Shown here: positions 8,331 to 22,697 of the stretch, one piece after another
Layout: each line of letters begins with the position of its first letter
Position numbering within the stretch: the first letter of the stretch is position 1
Assembly: GCA_949752745.1 (NCBI GenBank)
Contig: OX457034.1
Location: 31,105,544 to 31,169,543 of the forward strand
DNA: 64,000 bases
DNA from: Protula sp. h YS-2021
Taxonomy: Eukaryota > Annelida > Polychaeta > Sabellida > Serpulidae
Direction of reading: 5' to 3'
Notes under the pieces: model-generated
Seen by the model: only the letters and a program-made list of their open reading frames with translations
Database searches by the model: none
Told to the model about the DNA's origin: nothing
Program-made: the position numbers and the translations under genes

Positions 8331-9636
8331 AATAGTGAAAATGGTTAATTTGGTGGATACGTTAAATTTTGAAAGTGGAATATCTTTAAAAGTATTGGTG
8401 ATAGAGAGACGGGGATTTGACGAGGTGATATGGCGAATATAAATTATGTATGATCCAGTAGTGTTTTTAGGCCATTCTGAGCCCTTTAAATTGCACTTTT
8501 ACAAAGGCAAAGTTTTCTACAGGCGAGTGTTAAATGAATGGTTTTAAGAACAGCGAGATAGTTTTTTTATAAATAGATTTGTCTATTTCTTAGTGATTGG
8601 ATGAATGATCAGATTAGTCTTGGAAAAAACTTCACAATAACTATGTAACTGTTTGATATATTTTTTTAAAGTAAACCTTTGTAACCATATACATCCTTCA
8701 TGTTACCAGTTACCAATACAAATATATGTAATGTAAGAAGCTACTAAATTTCAACTTACAATTTAGATGTTTTCAGCATTTTATTTACAGTAGACTTTGT
8801 AAACCTAAATAATTTAAATGTACTTCTATTTCCAGCCGAGTGTGAGATGTGAGAAATAATTCTGGGGTTACGGTATATACCGCCAACAACTGGAAAAATA
8901 AAAATAAATCAAGGGGTAATGTCATTGAATGTGTGATTTGTTTTAAGAACTACAAAAAGATGTATGTATTCCATAGGTAAAAATTGTAATTTATTTCTGC
9001 ATACAAACAATATGTATTTGCACCAATTATCAACTCTAAAGAAATCAGGTATTACACATATACCACCGACAAAAATGAAAATCCTGAGACTTTCTCAGTG
9101 AATTTGTGATATGGTTTAAGAGCTAGAAAGGAATGTATGTATACCTTTAGTAAAATTTGAACTTTATTTCTGGATACAAGCAATCGGTAGCTGCAACAAG
9201 TATCAGCAGAAACAAATCACCAGAAAACATTGATGTAAAAATTCAAAGGTCCAGTACATAATACGGCATATCCTCGTCTCGGACATTTGTCGTTGTCATG
9301 TATCTGCGCCGTATGTCGAATTATGCTGACACAGTTGACGCCCCACTCTAGCGCTATTACTCTTATATTTATGACTTCCTTAAAATCTAAGCGGTTATTG
9401 TTGCAAGATCAAAGATTTCAATTTAGTTCGTTCGTTGCATAGACTGCACATCCTAGCTTTTATTTTAGTGTTAATGCATGTTTAACTGGCCAGTCGTTAA
9501 CTGGTCAACCGTCAATGATGGATAATGGATTTACAGACATGTCTTGTTATATTTTCCATGTTGATCAAACCAACACAGGTTAAACAAGACCCAGACAGTC
9601 TGAGAAATATGATAGATTCACAGCAGGTTATATACA
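8331..9636 (+). repeat. Short unit S5
   Basis: 1306 bp, left-domain type, with private C to T at 8615 and A to G at 9594. Confidence 0.93.
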
Positions 9637-10943
9637 AATAGTGAAAATGGTTAATTTGGTGGATACGTTAAATTTTGAAAGTGGAATATCTTTAAAAGTA
9701 TTGGTGATAGAGAGACGGGGATTTGACGAGGTGATATGGCGAATATAAATTATGTATGATCCAGTAGTGTTTTTAGGCCATTCTGAGCCCTTTAAATTGC
9801 ACTTTTACAAAGGCAAAGTTTTCTACAGGCGAGTGTTAAATGAATGGTTTTAAGAACAGCGAGATAGTTTTTTTATAAATAGATTTGTCTATTTCTTAGT
9901 GATTGGATGAATGATCAGATCAGTCTTGGAAAAAACTTCACAATAACTATGTAACTGTTTGATATATTTTTTTAAAGTAAACCTTTGTAACCATATACAT
10001 CCTTCATGTTACCAGTTACCAATACAAATATATGTAATGTAAGAAGCTACTAAATTTCAACTTACAATTTAGATGTTTTCAGCATTTTATTTACAGTAGA
10101 CTTTGTAAACCTAAATAATTTAAATGTACTTCTATTTCCAGCCGAGTGTGAGATGTGAGAAATAATTCTGGGGTTACGGTATATACCGCCAACAACTGGA
10201 AAAATAAAAATAAATCAAGGGGTAATGTCATTGAATGTGTGATTTGTTTTAAGAACTACAAAAAGATGTATGTATTCCATAGGTAAAAATTGTAATTTAT
10301 TTCTGCATACAAACAATATGTATTTGCACCAATTATCAACTCTAAAGAAATCAGGTATTACACATATACCACCGACAAAAATGAAAATCCTGAGACTTTC
10401 TCAGAGAATTTGTGATATGGTTTAAGAGCTAGAAAAGGAATGTATGTATACCTTTAGTAAAATTTGAACTTTATTTCTGGATACAAGCAATCGGTAGCTG
10501 CAACAAGTATCAGCAGAAACAAATCACCAGAAAACATTGATGTAAAAATTCAAAGGTCCAGTACATAATACGGCATATCCTCGTCTCGGACATTTGTCGT
10601 TGTCATGTATCTGCGCCGTATGTCGAATTATGCTGACACAGTTGACGCCCCACTCTAGCGCTATTACTCTTATATTTATGACTTCCTTAAAATCTAAGCG
10701 GTTATTGTTGCAAGATCAAAGATTTCAATTTAGTTCGTTCGTTGCATAGACTGCACATCCTAGCTTTTATTTTAGTGTTAATGCATGTTTAACTGGCCAG
10801 TCGTTAACTGGTCAACCGTCAATGATGGATAATGGATTTACAGACATGTCTTGTTATATTTTCCATGTTGATCAAACCAACACAGGTTAAACAAGACCCA
10901 AACAGTCTGAGAAATATGATAGATTCACAGCAGGTTATATACA
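9637..10943 (+). repeat. Short unit S6
   Basis: 1307 bp, left-domain type, with private T to A at 10405 and one extra A in the run near 10433. Confidence 0.93.
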
Positions 10944-12249
10944 AATAGTGAAAATGGTTAATTTGGTGGATACGTTAAATTTTGAAAGTGGAATATCTTT
11001 AAAAGTATTGGTGATAGAGAGACGGGGATTTGACGAGGTGATATGGCGAATATAAATTATGTATGATCCAGTAGTGTTTTTAGGCCATTCTGAGCCCTTT
11101 AAATTGCACTTTTACAAAGGCAAAGTTTTCTACAGGCGAGTGTTAAATGAATGGTTTTAAGAACAGCGAGATAGTTTTTTTATAAATAGATTTGTCTATT
11201 TCTTAGTGATTGGATGAATGATCAGATCAGTCTTGGAAAAAACTTCACAATAACTATGTAACTGTTTGATATATTTTTTTAAAGTAAACCTTTGTAACCA
11301 TATACATCCTTCATGTTACCAGTTACCAATACAAATATATGTAATGTAAGAAGCTACTAAATTTCAACTTACAATTTAGATGTTTTCAGCATTTTATTTA
11401 CAGTAGACTTTGTAAACCTAAATAATTTAAATGTACTTCTATTTCCAGCCGAGTGTGAGATGTGAGAAATAATTCTGGGGTTACGGTATATACCGCCAAC
11501 AACTGGAAAAATAAAAATAAATCAAGGGGTAATGTCATTGAATGTGTGATTTGTTTTAAGAACTACAAAAAGATGTATGTATTCCATAGGTAAAAATTGT
11601 AATTTATTTCTGCATACAAACAATATGTATTTGCACCAATTATCAACTCTAAAGAAATCAGGTATTACACATATACCACCGACAAAAATGAAAATCCTGA
11701 GACTTTCTCAGTGAATTTGTGATATGGTTTAAGAGCTAGAAAGGAATGTATGTATACCTTTAGTAAAATTTGAACTTTATTTCTGGATACAAGCAATCGG
11801 TAGCTGCAACAAGTATCAGCAGAAACAAATCACCAGAAAACATTGATGTAAAAATTCAAAGGTCCAGTACATAATACGGCATATCCTCGTCTCGGACATT
11901 TGTCGTTGTCATGTATCTGCGCCGTATGTCGAATTATGCTGACACAGTTGACGCCCCACTCTAGCGCTATTACTCTTATATTTATGACTTCCTTAAAATC
12001 TAAGCGGTTATTGTTGCAAGATCAAAGATTTCAATTTAGTTCGTTCGTTGCATAGACTGCACATCCTAGCTTTTATTTTAGTGTTAATGCATGTTTAACT
12101 GGCCAGTCGTTAACTGGTCAACCGTCAATGATGGATAATGGATTTACAGACATGTCTTGTTATATTTTCCATGTTGATCAAACCAACACAGGTTAAACAA
12201 GACCCAAACAGTCTGAGAAATATGATAGATTCACAGCAGGTTATATACA
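10944..12249 (+). repeat. Short unit S7
   Basis: 1306 bp, left-domain type; no private change seen. Confidence 0.93.
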
Positions 12250-13555
12250 AATAGTGAAAATGGTTAATTTGGTGGATACGTTAAATTTTGAAAGTGGAAT
12301 ATCTTTAAAAGTATTGGTGATAGAGAGACGGGGATTTGACGAGGTGATATGGCGAATATAAATTATGTATGATCCAGTAGTGTTTTTAGGCCATTCTGAG
12401 CCCTTTAAATTGCACTTTTACAAAGGCAAAGTTTTCTACAGGCGAGTGTTAAATGAATGGTTTTAAGAACAGCGAGATAGTTTTTTTATAAATAGATTTG
12501 TCTATTTCTTAGTGATTGGATGAATGATCAGATCAGTCTTGGAAAAAACTTCACAATAACTATGTAACTGTTTGATATATTTTTTTAAAGTAAACCTTTG
12601 TAACCATATACATCCTTCATGTTACCAGTTACCAATACAAATATATGTAATGTAAGAAGCTACTAAATTTCAACTTACAATTTAGATGTTTTCAGCATTT
12701 TATTTACAGTAGACTTTGTAAACCCAAATAATTTAAATGTACTTCTATTTCCAGCCGAGTGTGAGATGTGAGAAATAATTCTGGGGTTACGGTATATACC
12801 GCCAACAACTGGAAAAATAAAAATAAATCAAGGGGTAATGTCATTGAATGTGTGATTTGTTTTAAGAACTACAAAAAGATGTATGTATTCCATAGGTAAA
12901 AATTGTAATTTATTTCTGCATACAAACAATATGTATTTGCACCAATTATCAACTCTAAAGAAATCAGGTATTACACATATACCACCGACAAAAATGAAAA
13001 TCCTGAGACTTTCTCAGTGAATTTGTGATATGGTTTAAGAGCTAGAAAGGAATGTATGTATACCTTTAGTAAAATTTGAACTTTATTTCTGGATACAAGC
13101 AATCGGTAGCTGCAACAAGTATCAGCAGAAACAAATCACCAGAAAACATTGATGTAAAAATTCAAAGGTCCAGTACATAATACGGCATATCCTCGTCTCG
13201 GACATTTGTCGTTGTCATGTATCTGCGCCGTATGTCGAATTATGCTGACACAGTTGACGCCCCACTCTAGCGCTATTACTCTTATATTTATGACTTCCTT
13301 AAAATCTAAGCGGTTATTGTTGCAAGATCAAAGATTTCAATTTAGTTCGTTCGTTGCATAGACTGCACATCCTAGCTTTTATTTTAGTGTTAATGCATGT
13401 TTAACTGGCCAGTCGTTAACTGGTCAACCGTCAATGATGGATAATGGATTTACAGACATGTCTTGTTATATTTTCCATGTTGATCAAACCAACACAGGTT
13501 AAACAAGACCCAAACAGTCTGAGAAATATGATAGATTCACAGCAGGTTATATACA
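12250..13555 (+). repeat. Short unit S8
   Basis: 1306 bp, left-domain type. Shares T to C (12725) with S1, seven units away. Confidence 0.93.
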
Positions 13556-14861
13556 AATAGTGAAAATGGTTAATTTGGTGGATACGTTAAATTTTGAAAG
13601 TGGAATATCTTTAAAAGTATTGGTGATAGAGAGACGGGGATTTGACGAGGTGATATGGCGAATATAAATTATGTATGATCCAGTAGTGTTTTTAGGCCAT
13701 TCTGAGCCCTTTAAATTGCACTTTTACAAAGGCAAAGTTTTCTACAGGCGAGTGTTAAATGAATGGTTTTAAGAACAGCGAGATAGTTTTTTTATAAATA
13801 GATTTGTCTATTTCTTAGTGATTGGATGAATGATCAGATCAGTCTTGGAAAAAACTTCACAATAACTATGTAACTGTTTGATATATTTTTTTAAAGTAAA
13901 CCTTTGTAACCATATACATCCTTCATGTTACCAGTTACCAATACAAATATATGTAATGTAAGAAGCTACTAAATTTCAACTTACAATTTAGATGTTTTCA
14001 GCATTTTATTTACAGTAGACTTTGTAAACCTAAATAATTTAAATGTACTTCTATTTCCAGCCGAGTGTGAGATGTGAGAAATAATTCTGGGGTTACGGTA
14101 TATACCGCCAACAACTGGAAAAATAAAAATAAATCAAGGGGTAATGTCATTGAATGTGTGATTTGTTTTAAGAACTACAAAAAGATGTATGTATTCCATA
14201 GGTAAAAATTGTAATTTATTTCTGCATACAAACAATATGTATTTGCACCAATTATCAACTCTAAAGAAATCAGGTATTACACATATACCACCGACAAAAA
14301 TGAAAATCCTGAGACTTTCTCAGTGAATTTGTGATATGGTTTAAGAGCTAGAAAGGAATGTATGTATACCTTTAGTAAAATTTGAACTTTATTTCTGGAT
14401 ACAAGCAATCGGTAGCTGCAACAAGTATCAGCAGAAACAAATCACCAGAAAACATTGATGTAAAAATTCAAAGGTCCAGTACATAATACGGCATATCCTC
14501 GTCTCGGACATTTGTCGTTGTCAGGTATCTGCGCCGTATGTCGAATTATGCTGACACAGTTGACGCCCCACTCTAGCGCTATTACTCTTATATTTATGAC
14601 TTCCTTAAAATCTAAGCGGTTATTGTTGCAAGATCAAAGATTTCAATTTAGTTCGTTCGTTGCATAGACTGCACATCCTAGCTTTTATTTTAGTGTTAAT
14701 GCATGTTTAACTGGCCAGTCGTTAACTGGTCAACCGTCAATGATGGATAATGGATTTACAGACATGTCTTGTTATATTTTCCATGTTGATCAAACCAACA
14801 CAGGTTAAACAAGACCCAAACAGTCTGAGAAATATGATAGATTCACAGCAGGTTATATACA
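13556..14861 (+). repeat. Short unit S9
   Basis: 1306 bp, left-domain type, private T to G at 14524. Confidence 0.93.
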
Positions 14862-16167
14862 AATAGTGAAAATGGTTAATTTGGTGGATACGTTAAATTT
14901 TGAAAGTGGAATATCTTTAAAAGTATTGGTGATAGAGAGACGGGGATTTGACGAGGTGATATGGCGAATATAAATTATGTATGATCCAGTAGTGTTTTTA
15001 GGCCATTCTGAGCCCTTTAAATTGCACTTTTACAAAGGCAAAGTTTTCTACAGGCGAGTGTTAAATGAATGGTTTTAAGAACAGCGAGATAGTTTTTTTA
15101 TAAATAGATTTGTCTATTTCTTAGTGATTGGATGAATGATCAGATCAGTCTTGGAAAAAACTTCACAATAACTATGTAACTGTTTGATATATTTTTTTAA
15201 AGTAAACCTTTGTAACCATATACATCCTTCATGTTACCAGTTACCAATACAAATATATGTAATGTAAGAAGCTACTAAATTTCAACTTACAATTTAGATG
15301 TTTTCAGCATTTTATTTACAGTAGACTTTGTAAACCTAAATAATTTAAATGTACTTCTATTTCCAGCCGAGTGTGAGATGTGAGAAATAATTCTGGGGTT
15401 ACGGTATATACCGCCAACAACTGGAAAAATAAAAATAAATCAAGGGGTAATGTCATTGAATGTGTGATTTGTTTTAAGAACTACAAAAAGATGTATGTAT
15501 TCCATAGGCAAAAATTGTAATTTATTTCTGCATACAAACAATATGTATTTGCACCAATTATCAACTCTAAAGAAATCAGGTATTACACATATACCACCGA
15601 CAAAAATGAAAATCCTGAGACTTTCTCAGTGAATTTGTGATATGGTTTAAGAGCTAGAAAGGAATGTATGTATACCTTTAGTAAAATTTGAACTTTATTT
15701 CTGGATACAAGCAATCGGTAGCTGCAACAAGTATCAGCAGAAACAAATCACCAGAAAACATTGATGTAAAAATTCAAAGGTCCAGTACATAATACGGCAT
15801 ATCCTCGTCTCGGACATTTGTCGTTGTCATGTATCTGCGCCGTATGTCGAATTATGCTGACACAGTTGACGCCCCACTCTAGCGCTATTACTCTTATATT
15901 TATGACTTCCTTAAAATCTAAGCGGTTATTGTTGCAAGATCAAAGATTTCAATTTAGTTCGTTCGTTGCATAGACTGCACATCCTAGCTTTTATTTTAGT
16001 GTTAATGCATGTTTAACTGGCCAGTCGTTAACTGGTCAACCGTCAATGATGGATAATGGATTTACAGACATGTCTTGTTATATTTTCCATGTTGATCAAA
16101 CCAACACAGGTTAAACAAGACCCAAACAGTCTGAGAAATATGATAGATTCACAGCAGGTTATATACA
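14862..16167 (+). repeat. Short unit S10
   Basis: 1306 bp, left-domain type. T to C at 15509, shared with the next unit, so one was probably copied from the other. Confidence 0.93.
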
Positions 16168-17473
16168 AATAGTGAAAATGGTTAATTTGGTGGATACGTT
16201 AAATTTTGAAAGTGGAATATCTTTAAAAGTATTGGTGATAGAGAGACGGGGATTTGACGAGGTGATATGGCGAATATAAATTATGTATGATCCAGTAGTG
16301 TTTTTAGGCCATTCTGAGCCCTTTAAATTGCACTTTTACAAAGGCAAAGTTTTCTACAGGCGAGTGTTAAATGAATGGTTTTAAGAACAGCGAGATAGTT
16401 TTTTTATAAATAGATTTGTCTATTTCTTAGTGATTGGATGAATGATCAGATCAGTCTTGGAAAAAACTTCACAATAACTATGTAACTGTTTGATATATTT
16501 TTTTAAAGTAAACCTTTGTAACCATATACATCCTTCATGTTACCAGTTACCAATACAAATATATGTAATGTAAGAAGCTACTAAATTTCAACTTACAATT
16601 TAGATGTTTTCAGCATTTTATTTACAGTAGACTTTGTAAACCTAAATAATTTAAATGTACTTCTATTTCCAGCCGAGTGTGAGATGTGAGAAATAATTCT
16701 GGGGTTACGGTATATACCGCCAACAACTGGAAAAATAAAAATAAATCAAGGGGTAATGTCATTGAATGTGTGATTTGTTTTAAGAACTACAAAAAGATGT
16801 ATGTATTCCATAGGCAAAAATTGTAATTTATTTCTGCATACAAACAATATGTATTTGCACCAATTATCAACTCTAAAGAAATCAGGTATTACACATATAC
16901 CACCGACAAAAATGAAAATCCTGAGACTTTCTCAGTGAATTTGTGATATGGTTTAAGAGCTAGAAAGGAATGTATGTATACCTTTAGTAAAATTTGAACT
17001 TTATTTCTGGATACAAGCAATCGGTAGCTGCAACAAGTATCAGCAGAAACAAATCACCAGAAAACATTGATGTAAAAATTCAAAGGTCCAGTACATAATA
17101 CGGCATATCCTCGTCTCGGACATTTGTCGTTGTCATGTATCTGCGCCGTATGTCGAATTATGCTGACACAGTTGACGCCCCACTCTAGCGCTATTACTCT
17201 TATATTTATGACTTCCTTAAAATCTAAGCGGTTATTGTTGCAAGATCAAAGATTTCAATTTAGTTCGTTCGTTGCATAGACTGCACATCCTAGCTTTTAT
17301 TTTAGTGTTAATGCATGTTTAACTGGCCAGTCGTTAACTGGTCAACCGTCAATGATGGATAATGGATTTACAGACATGTCTTGTTATATTTTCCATGTTG
17401 ATCAAACCAACACAGGTTAAACAAGACCCAAACAGTCTGAGAAATATGATAGATTCACAGCAGGTTATATACA
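16168..17473 (+). repeat. Short unit S11
   Basis: 1306 bp, left-domain type. T to C at 16815, shared with S10. Confidence 0.93.
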
Positions 17474-18779
17474 AATAGTGAAAATGGTTAATTTGGTGGA
17501 TACGTTAAATTTTGAAAGTGGAATATCTTTAAAAGTATTGGTGATAGAGAGACGGGGATTTGACGAGGTGATATGGCGAATATAAATTATGTATGATCCA
17601 GTAGTGTTTTTAGGCCATTCTGAGCCCTTTAAATTGCACTTTTACAAAGGCAAAGTTTTCTACAGGCGAGTGTTAAATGAATGGTTTTAAGAACAGCGAG
17701 ATAGTTTTTTTATAAATAGATTTGTCTATTTCTTAGTGATTGGATGAATGATCAGATCAGTCTTGGAAAAAACTTCACAATAACTATGTAACTGTTTGAT
17801 ATATTTTTTTAAAGTAAACCTTTGTAACCATATACATCCTTCATGTTACCAGTTACCAATACAAATATATGTAATGTAAGAAGCTACTAAATTTCAACTT
17901 ACAATTTAGATGTTTTCAGCATTTTATTTACAGTAGACTTTGTAAACCTAAATAATTTAAATGTACTTCTATTTCCAGCCGAGTGTGAGATGTGAGAAAT
18001 AATTCTGGGGTTACGGTATATACCGCCAACAACTGGAAAAATAAAAATAAATCAAGGGGTAATGTCATTGAATGTGTGATTTGTTTTAAGAACTACAAAA
18101 AGATGTATGTATTCCATAGGTAAAAATTGTAATTTATTTCTGCATACAAACAATATGTATTTGCACCAATTATCAACTCTAAAGAAATCAGGTATTACAC
18201 ATATACCACCGACAAAAATGAAAATCCTGAGACTTTCTCAGTGAATTTGTGATATGGTTTAAGAGCTAGAAAGGAATGTATGTATACCTTTAGTAAAATT
18301 TGAACTTTATTTCTGGATACAAGCAATCGGTAGCTGCAACAAGTATCAGCAGAAACAAATCACCAGAAAACATTGATGTAAAAATTCAAAGGTCCAGTAC
18401 ATAATACGGCATATCCTCGTCTCGGACATTTGTCGTTGTCATGTATCTGCGCCGTATGTCGAATTATGCTGACACAGTTGACGCCCCACTCTAGCGCTAT
18501 TACTCTTATATTTATGACTTCCTTAAAATCTAAGCGGTTATTGTTGCAAGATCAAAGATTTCAATTTAGTTCGTTCGTTGCATAGACTGCACATCCTAGC
18601 TTTTATTTTAGTGTTAATGCATGTTTAACTGGCCAGTCGTTAACTGGTCAACCGTCAATGATGGATAATGGATTTACAGACATGTCTTGTTATATTTTCC
18701 ATGTTGATCAAACCAACACAGGTTAAACAAGACCCAAACAGTCTGAGAAATATGATAGATTCACAGCAGGTTATATACA
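17474..18779 (+). repeat. Short unit S12
   Basis: 1306 bp, left-domain type; no private change seen. Confidence 0.93.
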
Positions 18780-20085
18780 AATAGTGAAAATGGTTAATTT
18801 GGTGGATACGTTAAATTTTGAAAGTGGAATATCTTTAAAAGTATTGGTGATAGAGAGACGGGGATTTGACGAGGTGATATGGCGAATATAAATTATGTAT
18901 GATCCAGTAGTGTTTTTAGGCCATTCTGAGCCCTTTAAATTGCACTTTTACAAAGGCAAAGTTTTCTACAGGCGAGTGTTAAATGAATGGTTTTAAGAAC
19001 AGCGAGATAGTTTTTTTATAAATAGATTTGTCTATTTCTTAGTGATTGGATGAATGATCAGATCAGTCTTGGAAAAAACTTCACAATAACTATGTAACTG
19101 TTTGATATATTTTTTTAAAGTAAACCTTTGTAACCATATACATCCTTCATGTTACCAGTTACCAATACAAATATATGTAATGTAAGAAGCTACTAAATTT
19201 CAACTTACAATTTAGATGTTTTCAGCATTTTATTTACAGTAGACTTTGTAAACCTAAATAATTTAAATGTACTTCTATTTCCAGCCGAGTGTGAGATGTG
19301 AGAAATAATTCTGGGGTTACGGTATATACCGCCAACAACTGGAAAAATAAAAATAAATCAAGGGGTAATGTCATTGAATGTGTGATTTGTTTTAAGAACT
19401 ACAAAAAGATGTATGTATTCCATAGGTAAAAATTGTAATTTATTTCTGCATACAAACAATATGTATTTGCACCAATTATCAACTCTAAAGAAATCAGGTA
19501 TTACACATATACCACCGACAAAAATGAAAATCCTGAGACTTTCTCAGTGAATTTGTGATATGGTTTAAGAGCTAGAAAGGAATGTATGTATACCTTTAGT
19601 AAAATTTGAACTTTATTTCTGGATACAAGCAATCGGTAGCTGCAACAAGTATCAGCAGAAACAAATCACCAGAAAACATTGATGTAAAAATTCAAAGGTC
19701 CAGTACATAATACGGCATATCCTCGTCTCGGACATTTGTCGTTGTCATGTATCTGCGCCGTATGTCGAATTATGCTGACACAGTTGACGCCCCACTCTAG
19801 CGCTATTACTCTTATATTTATGACTTCCTTAAAATCTAAGCGGTTATTGTTGCAAGATCAAAGATTTCAATTTAGTTCGTTCGTTGCATAGACTGCACAT
19901 CCTAGCTTTTATTTTAGTGTTAATGCATGTTTAACTGGCCAGTCGTTAACTGGTCAACCGTCAATGATGGATAATGGATTTACAGACATGTCTTGTTATA
20001 TTTTCCATGTTGATCAAACCAACACAGGTTAAACAAGACCCAAACAGTCTGAGAAATATGATAGATTCACAGCAGGTTATATACA
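18780..20085 (+). repeat. Short unit S13
   Basis: 1306 bp; last unit of the uniform left domain; no private change seen. Confidence 0.93.
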
Positions 20086-21391
20086 AATAGTGAAAATGGT
20101 TAATTTGGTGGATACGTTAAATTTTGAAAGTGGAATATCTTTAAAAGTATTGGTGATAGAGAGACGGGGATTTGACGAGGTGATATGGCGAATATGAATT
20201 ATGTATGATCCAGTAGTGTTTTTAGGCCAGTCTGAGCCCTTTAAATTGCACTTTTACAAAGGCAAAGTTTTCTACAGGCGAGTGTTAAATGAATGGTTTT
20301 AAGAACAGCGAGATAGTTTTTTTATAAATAGATTTGTCTATTTCTTAGTGATTGGATGAATGATCAGATCAGTCTTGGAAAAAACTTCACAATAACTATG
20401 TAACTGTTTGATATATTTTTTTAAAGTAAACCTTTGTAACCATATACATCCTTCATGTTACCAGTTACCAATACAAATATATGTAATGTAAGAAGCTACT
20501 AAATTTCAACTTACAATTTAGATGTTTTCAGCATTTTATTTACAGTAGACTTTGTAAACCTAAACAATTTAAATGTACTTCTATTTCCAGCCGAGTGTGA
20601 GATGTGAGAAATAATTCTGGGGTTACGGTATATACCGCCAACAACTGGAAAAATAAAAATAAATCAAGGGGTAATATCATTGAATGTGTGATTTGTTTTA
20701 AGAACTACAAAAAGATGTATGTATTCCATAGGTAAAAATTGTAATTTATTTCTGCATACAAACAATATGTATTTGCACCAATTATCAACTCTAAAGAAAT
20801 CAGGTATTACACATATACCACCGACAAAAATGAAAATCCTGAGACTTTCTCAGTGAATTTGTGATATGGTTTAAGAGCTAGAAAGGAATGTATGTATACC
20901 TTTAGTAAAATTTGAACTTTATTTCTGGATGCAAGCAATCGGTAGCTGCAACAAGTATCAGCAGAAACAAATCACCAGAAAACATTGATGTAAAAATTCA
21001 AAGGTCCAGTACATAATACGGCATATCCTCGTCTCGGACATTTGTCGTTGTCATGTATCTGCGCCGTATGTCGAATTATGCTGACACAGTTGACGCCCCA
21101 CTCTAGCGCTATTACTCTTATATTTATGACTTCCTTAAAATCTAAGCGGTTATTGTTGCAAGATCAAAGATTTCAATTTAGTTCGTTCGTTGCATAGACT
21201 GCACATCCTAGCTTTTATTTTAGTGTTAATGCATGTTTAACTGGCCAGTCGTTAACTGGTCAACCGTCAATGATGGATAATGGATTTACAGACATGTCTT
21301 GTTATATTTTCCATGTTGATCAAACCAACACAGGTTAAACAAGACCCAAACAGTCTGAGAAATATGATAGATTCACAGCAGGTTATATACA
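20086..21391 (+). repeat. Short unit S14
   Basis: 1306 bp. First unit with right-domain alleles (G at 20196, G at 20230). Private changes T to C at 20565, G to A at 20676 and A to G at 20931. Confidence 0.93.
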
Positions 21392-22697
21392 AATAGTGAA
21401 AATGGTTAATTTGGTGGATACGTTAAATTTTGAAAGTGGAATATCTTTAAAAGTATTGGTGATAGAGAGACGGGGATTTGACGAGGTGATATGGCGAATA
21501 TAAATTATGTATGATCCAGTAGTGTTTTTAGGCCATTCTGAGCCCTTTAAATTGCACTTTTACAAAGGCAAAGTTTTCTACAGGCGAGTGTTAAATGAAT
21601 GGTTTTAAGAACAGCGAGATAGTTTTTTTATAAATAGATTTGTCTATTTCTTAGTGATTGGATGAATGATCAGATCAGTCTTGGAAAAAACTTCACAATA
21701 ACTATGTAACTGTTTGATATATTTTTTTAAAGTAAACCTTTGTAACCATATACATCCTTCATGTTACCAGTTACCAATACAAATATATGTAATGTAAGAA
21801 GCTACTAAATTTCAACTTACAATTTAGATGTTTTCAGCATTTTATTTACAGTAGACTTTGTAAACCTAAATAATTTAAATGTACTTCTATTTCCAGCCGA
21901 GTGTGAGATGTGAGAAATAATTCTGGGGTTACGGTATATACCGCCAACAACTGGAAAAATAAAAATAAATCAAGGGGTAATGTCATTGAATGTGTGATTT
22001 GTTTTAAGAACTACAAAAAGATGTATGTATTCCATAGGTAAAAATTGTAATTTATTTCTGCATACAAACAATATGTATTTGCACCAATTATCAACTCTAA
22101 AGAAATCAGGTATTACACATATACCACCGACAAAAATGAAAATCCTGAGACTTTCTCAGTGAATTTGTGATATGGTTTAAGAGCTAGAAAGGAATGTATG
22201 TATACCTTTAGTAAAATTTGAACTTTATTTCTGGATACAAGCAATCGGTAGCTGCAACAAGTATCAGCAGAAACAAATCACCAGAAAACATTGATGTAAA
22301 AATTCAAAGGTCCAGTACATAATACGGCATATCCTCGTCTCGGACATTTGTCGTTGTCATGTATCTGCGCCGTATGTCGAATTATGCTGACACAGTTGAC
22401 GCCCCACTCTAGCGCTATTACTCTTATATTTATGACTTCCTTAAAATCTAAGCGGTTATTGTTGCAAGATCAAAGATTTCAATTTAGTTCGTTCGTTGCA
22501 TAGACTGCACATCCTAGCTTTTATTTTAGTGTTAATGCATGTTTAACTGGCCAGTCGTTAACTGGTCAACCGTCAATGATGGATAATGGATTTACAGACA
22601 TGTCTTGTTATATTTTCCATGTTGATCAAACCAACACAGGTTAAACAAGACCCAAACAGTCTGAGAAATATGATAGATTCACAGCAGGTTATATACA
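21392..22697 (+). repeat. Short unit S15
   Basis: 1306 bp. Returns to left-domain alleles at both diagnostic sites (A at 21502, T at 21536), although S14 before it is right-type. Confidence 0.93.
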
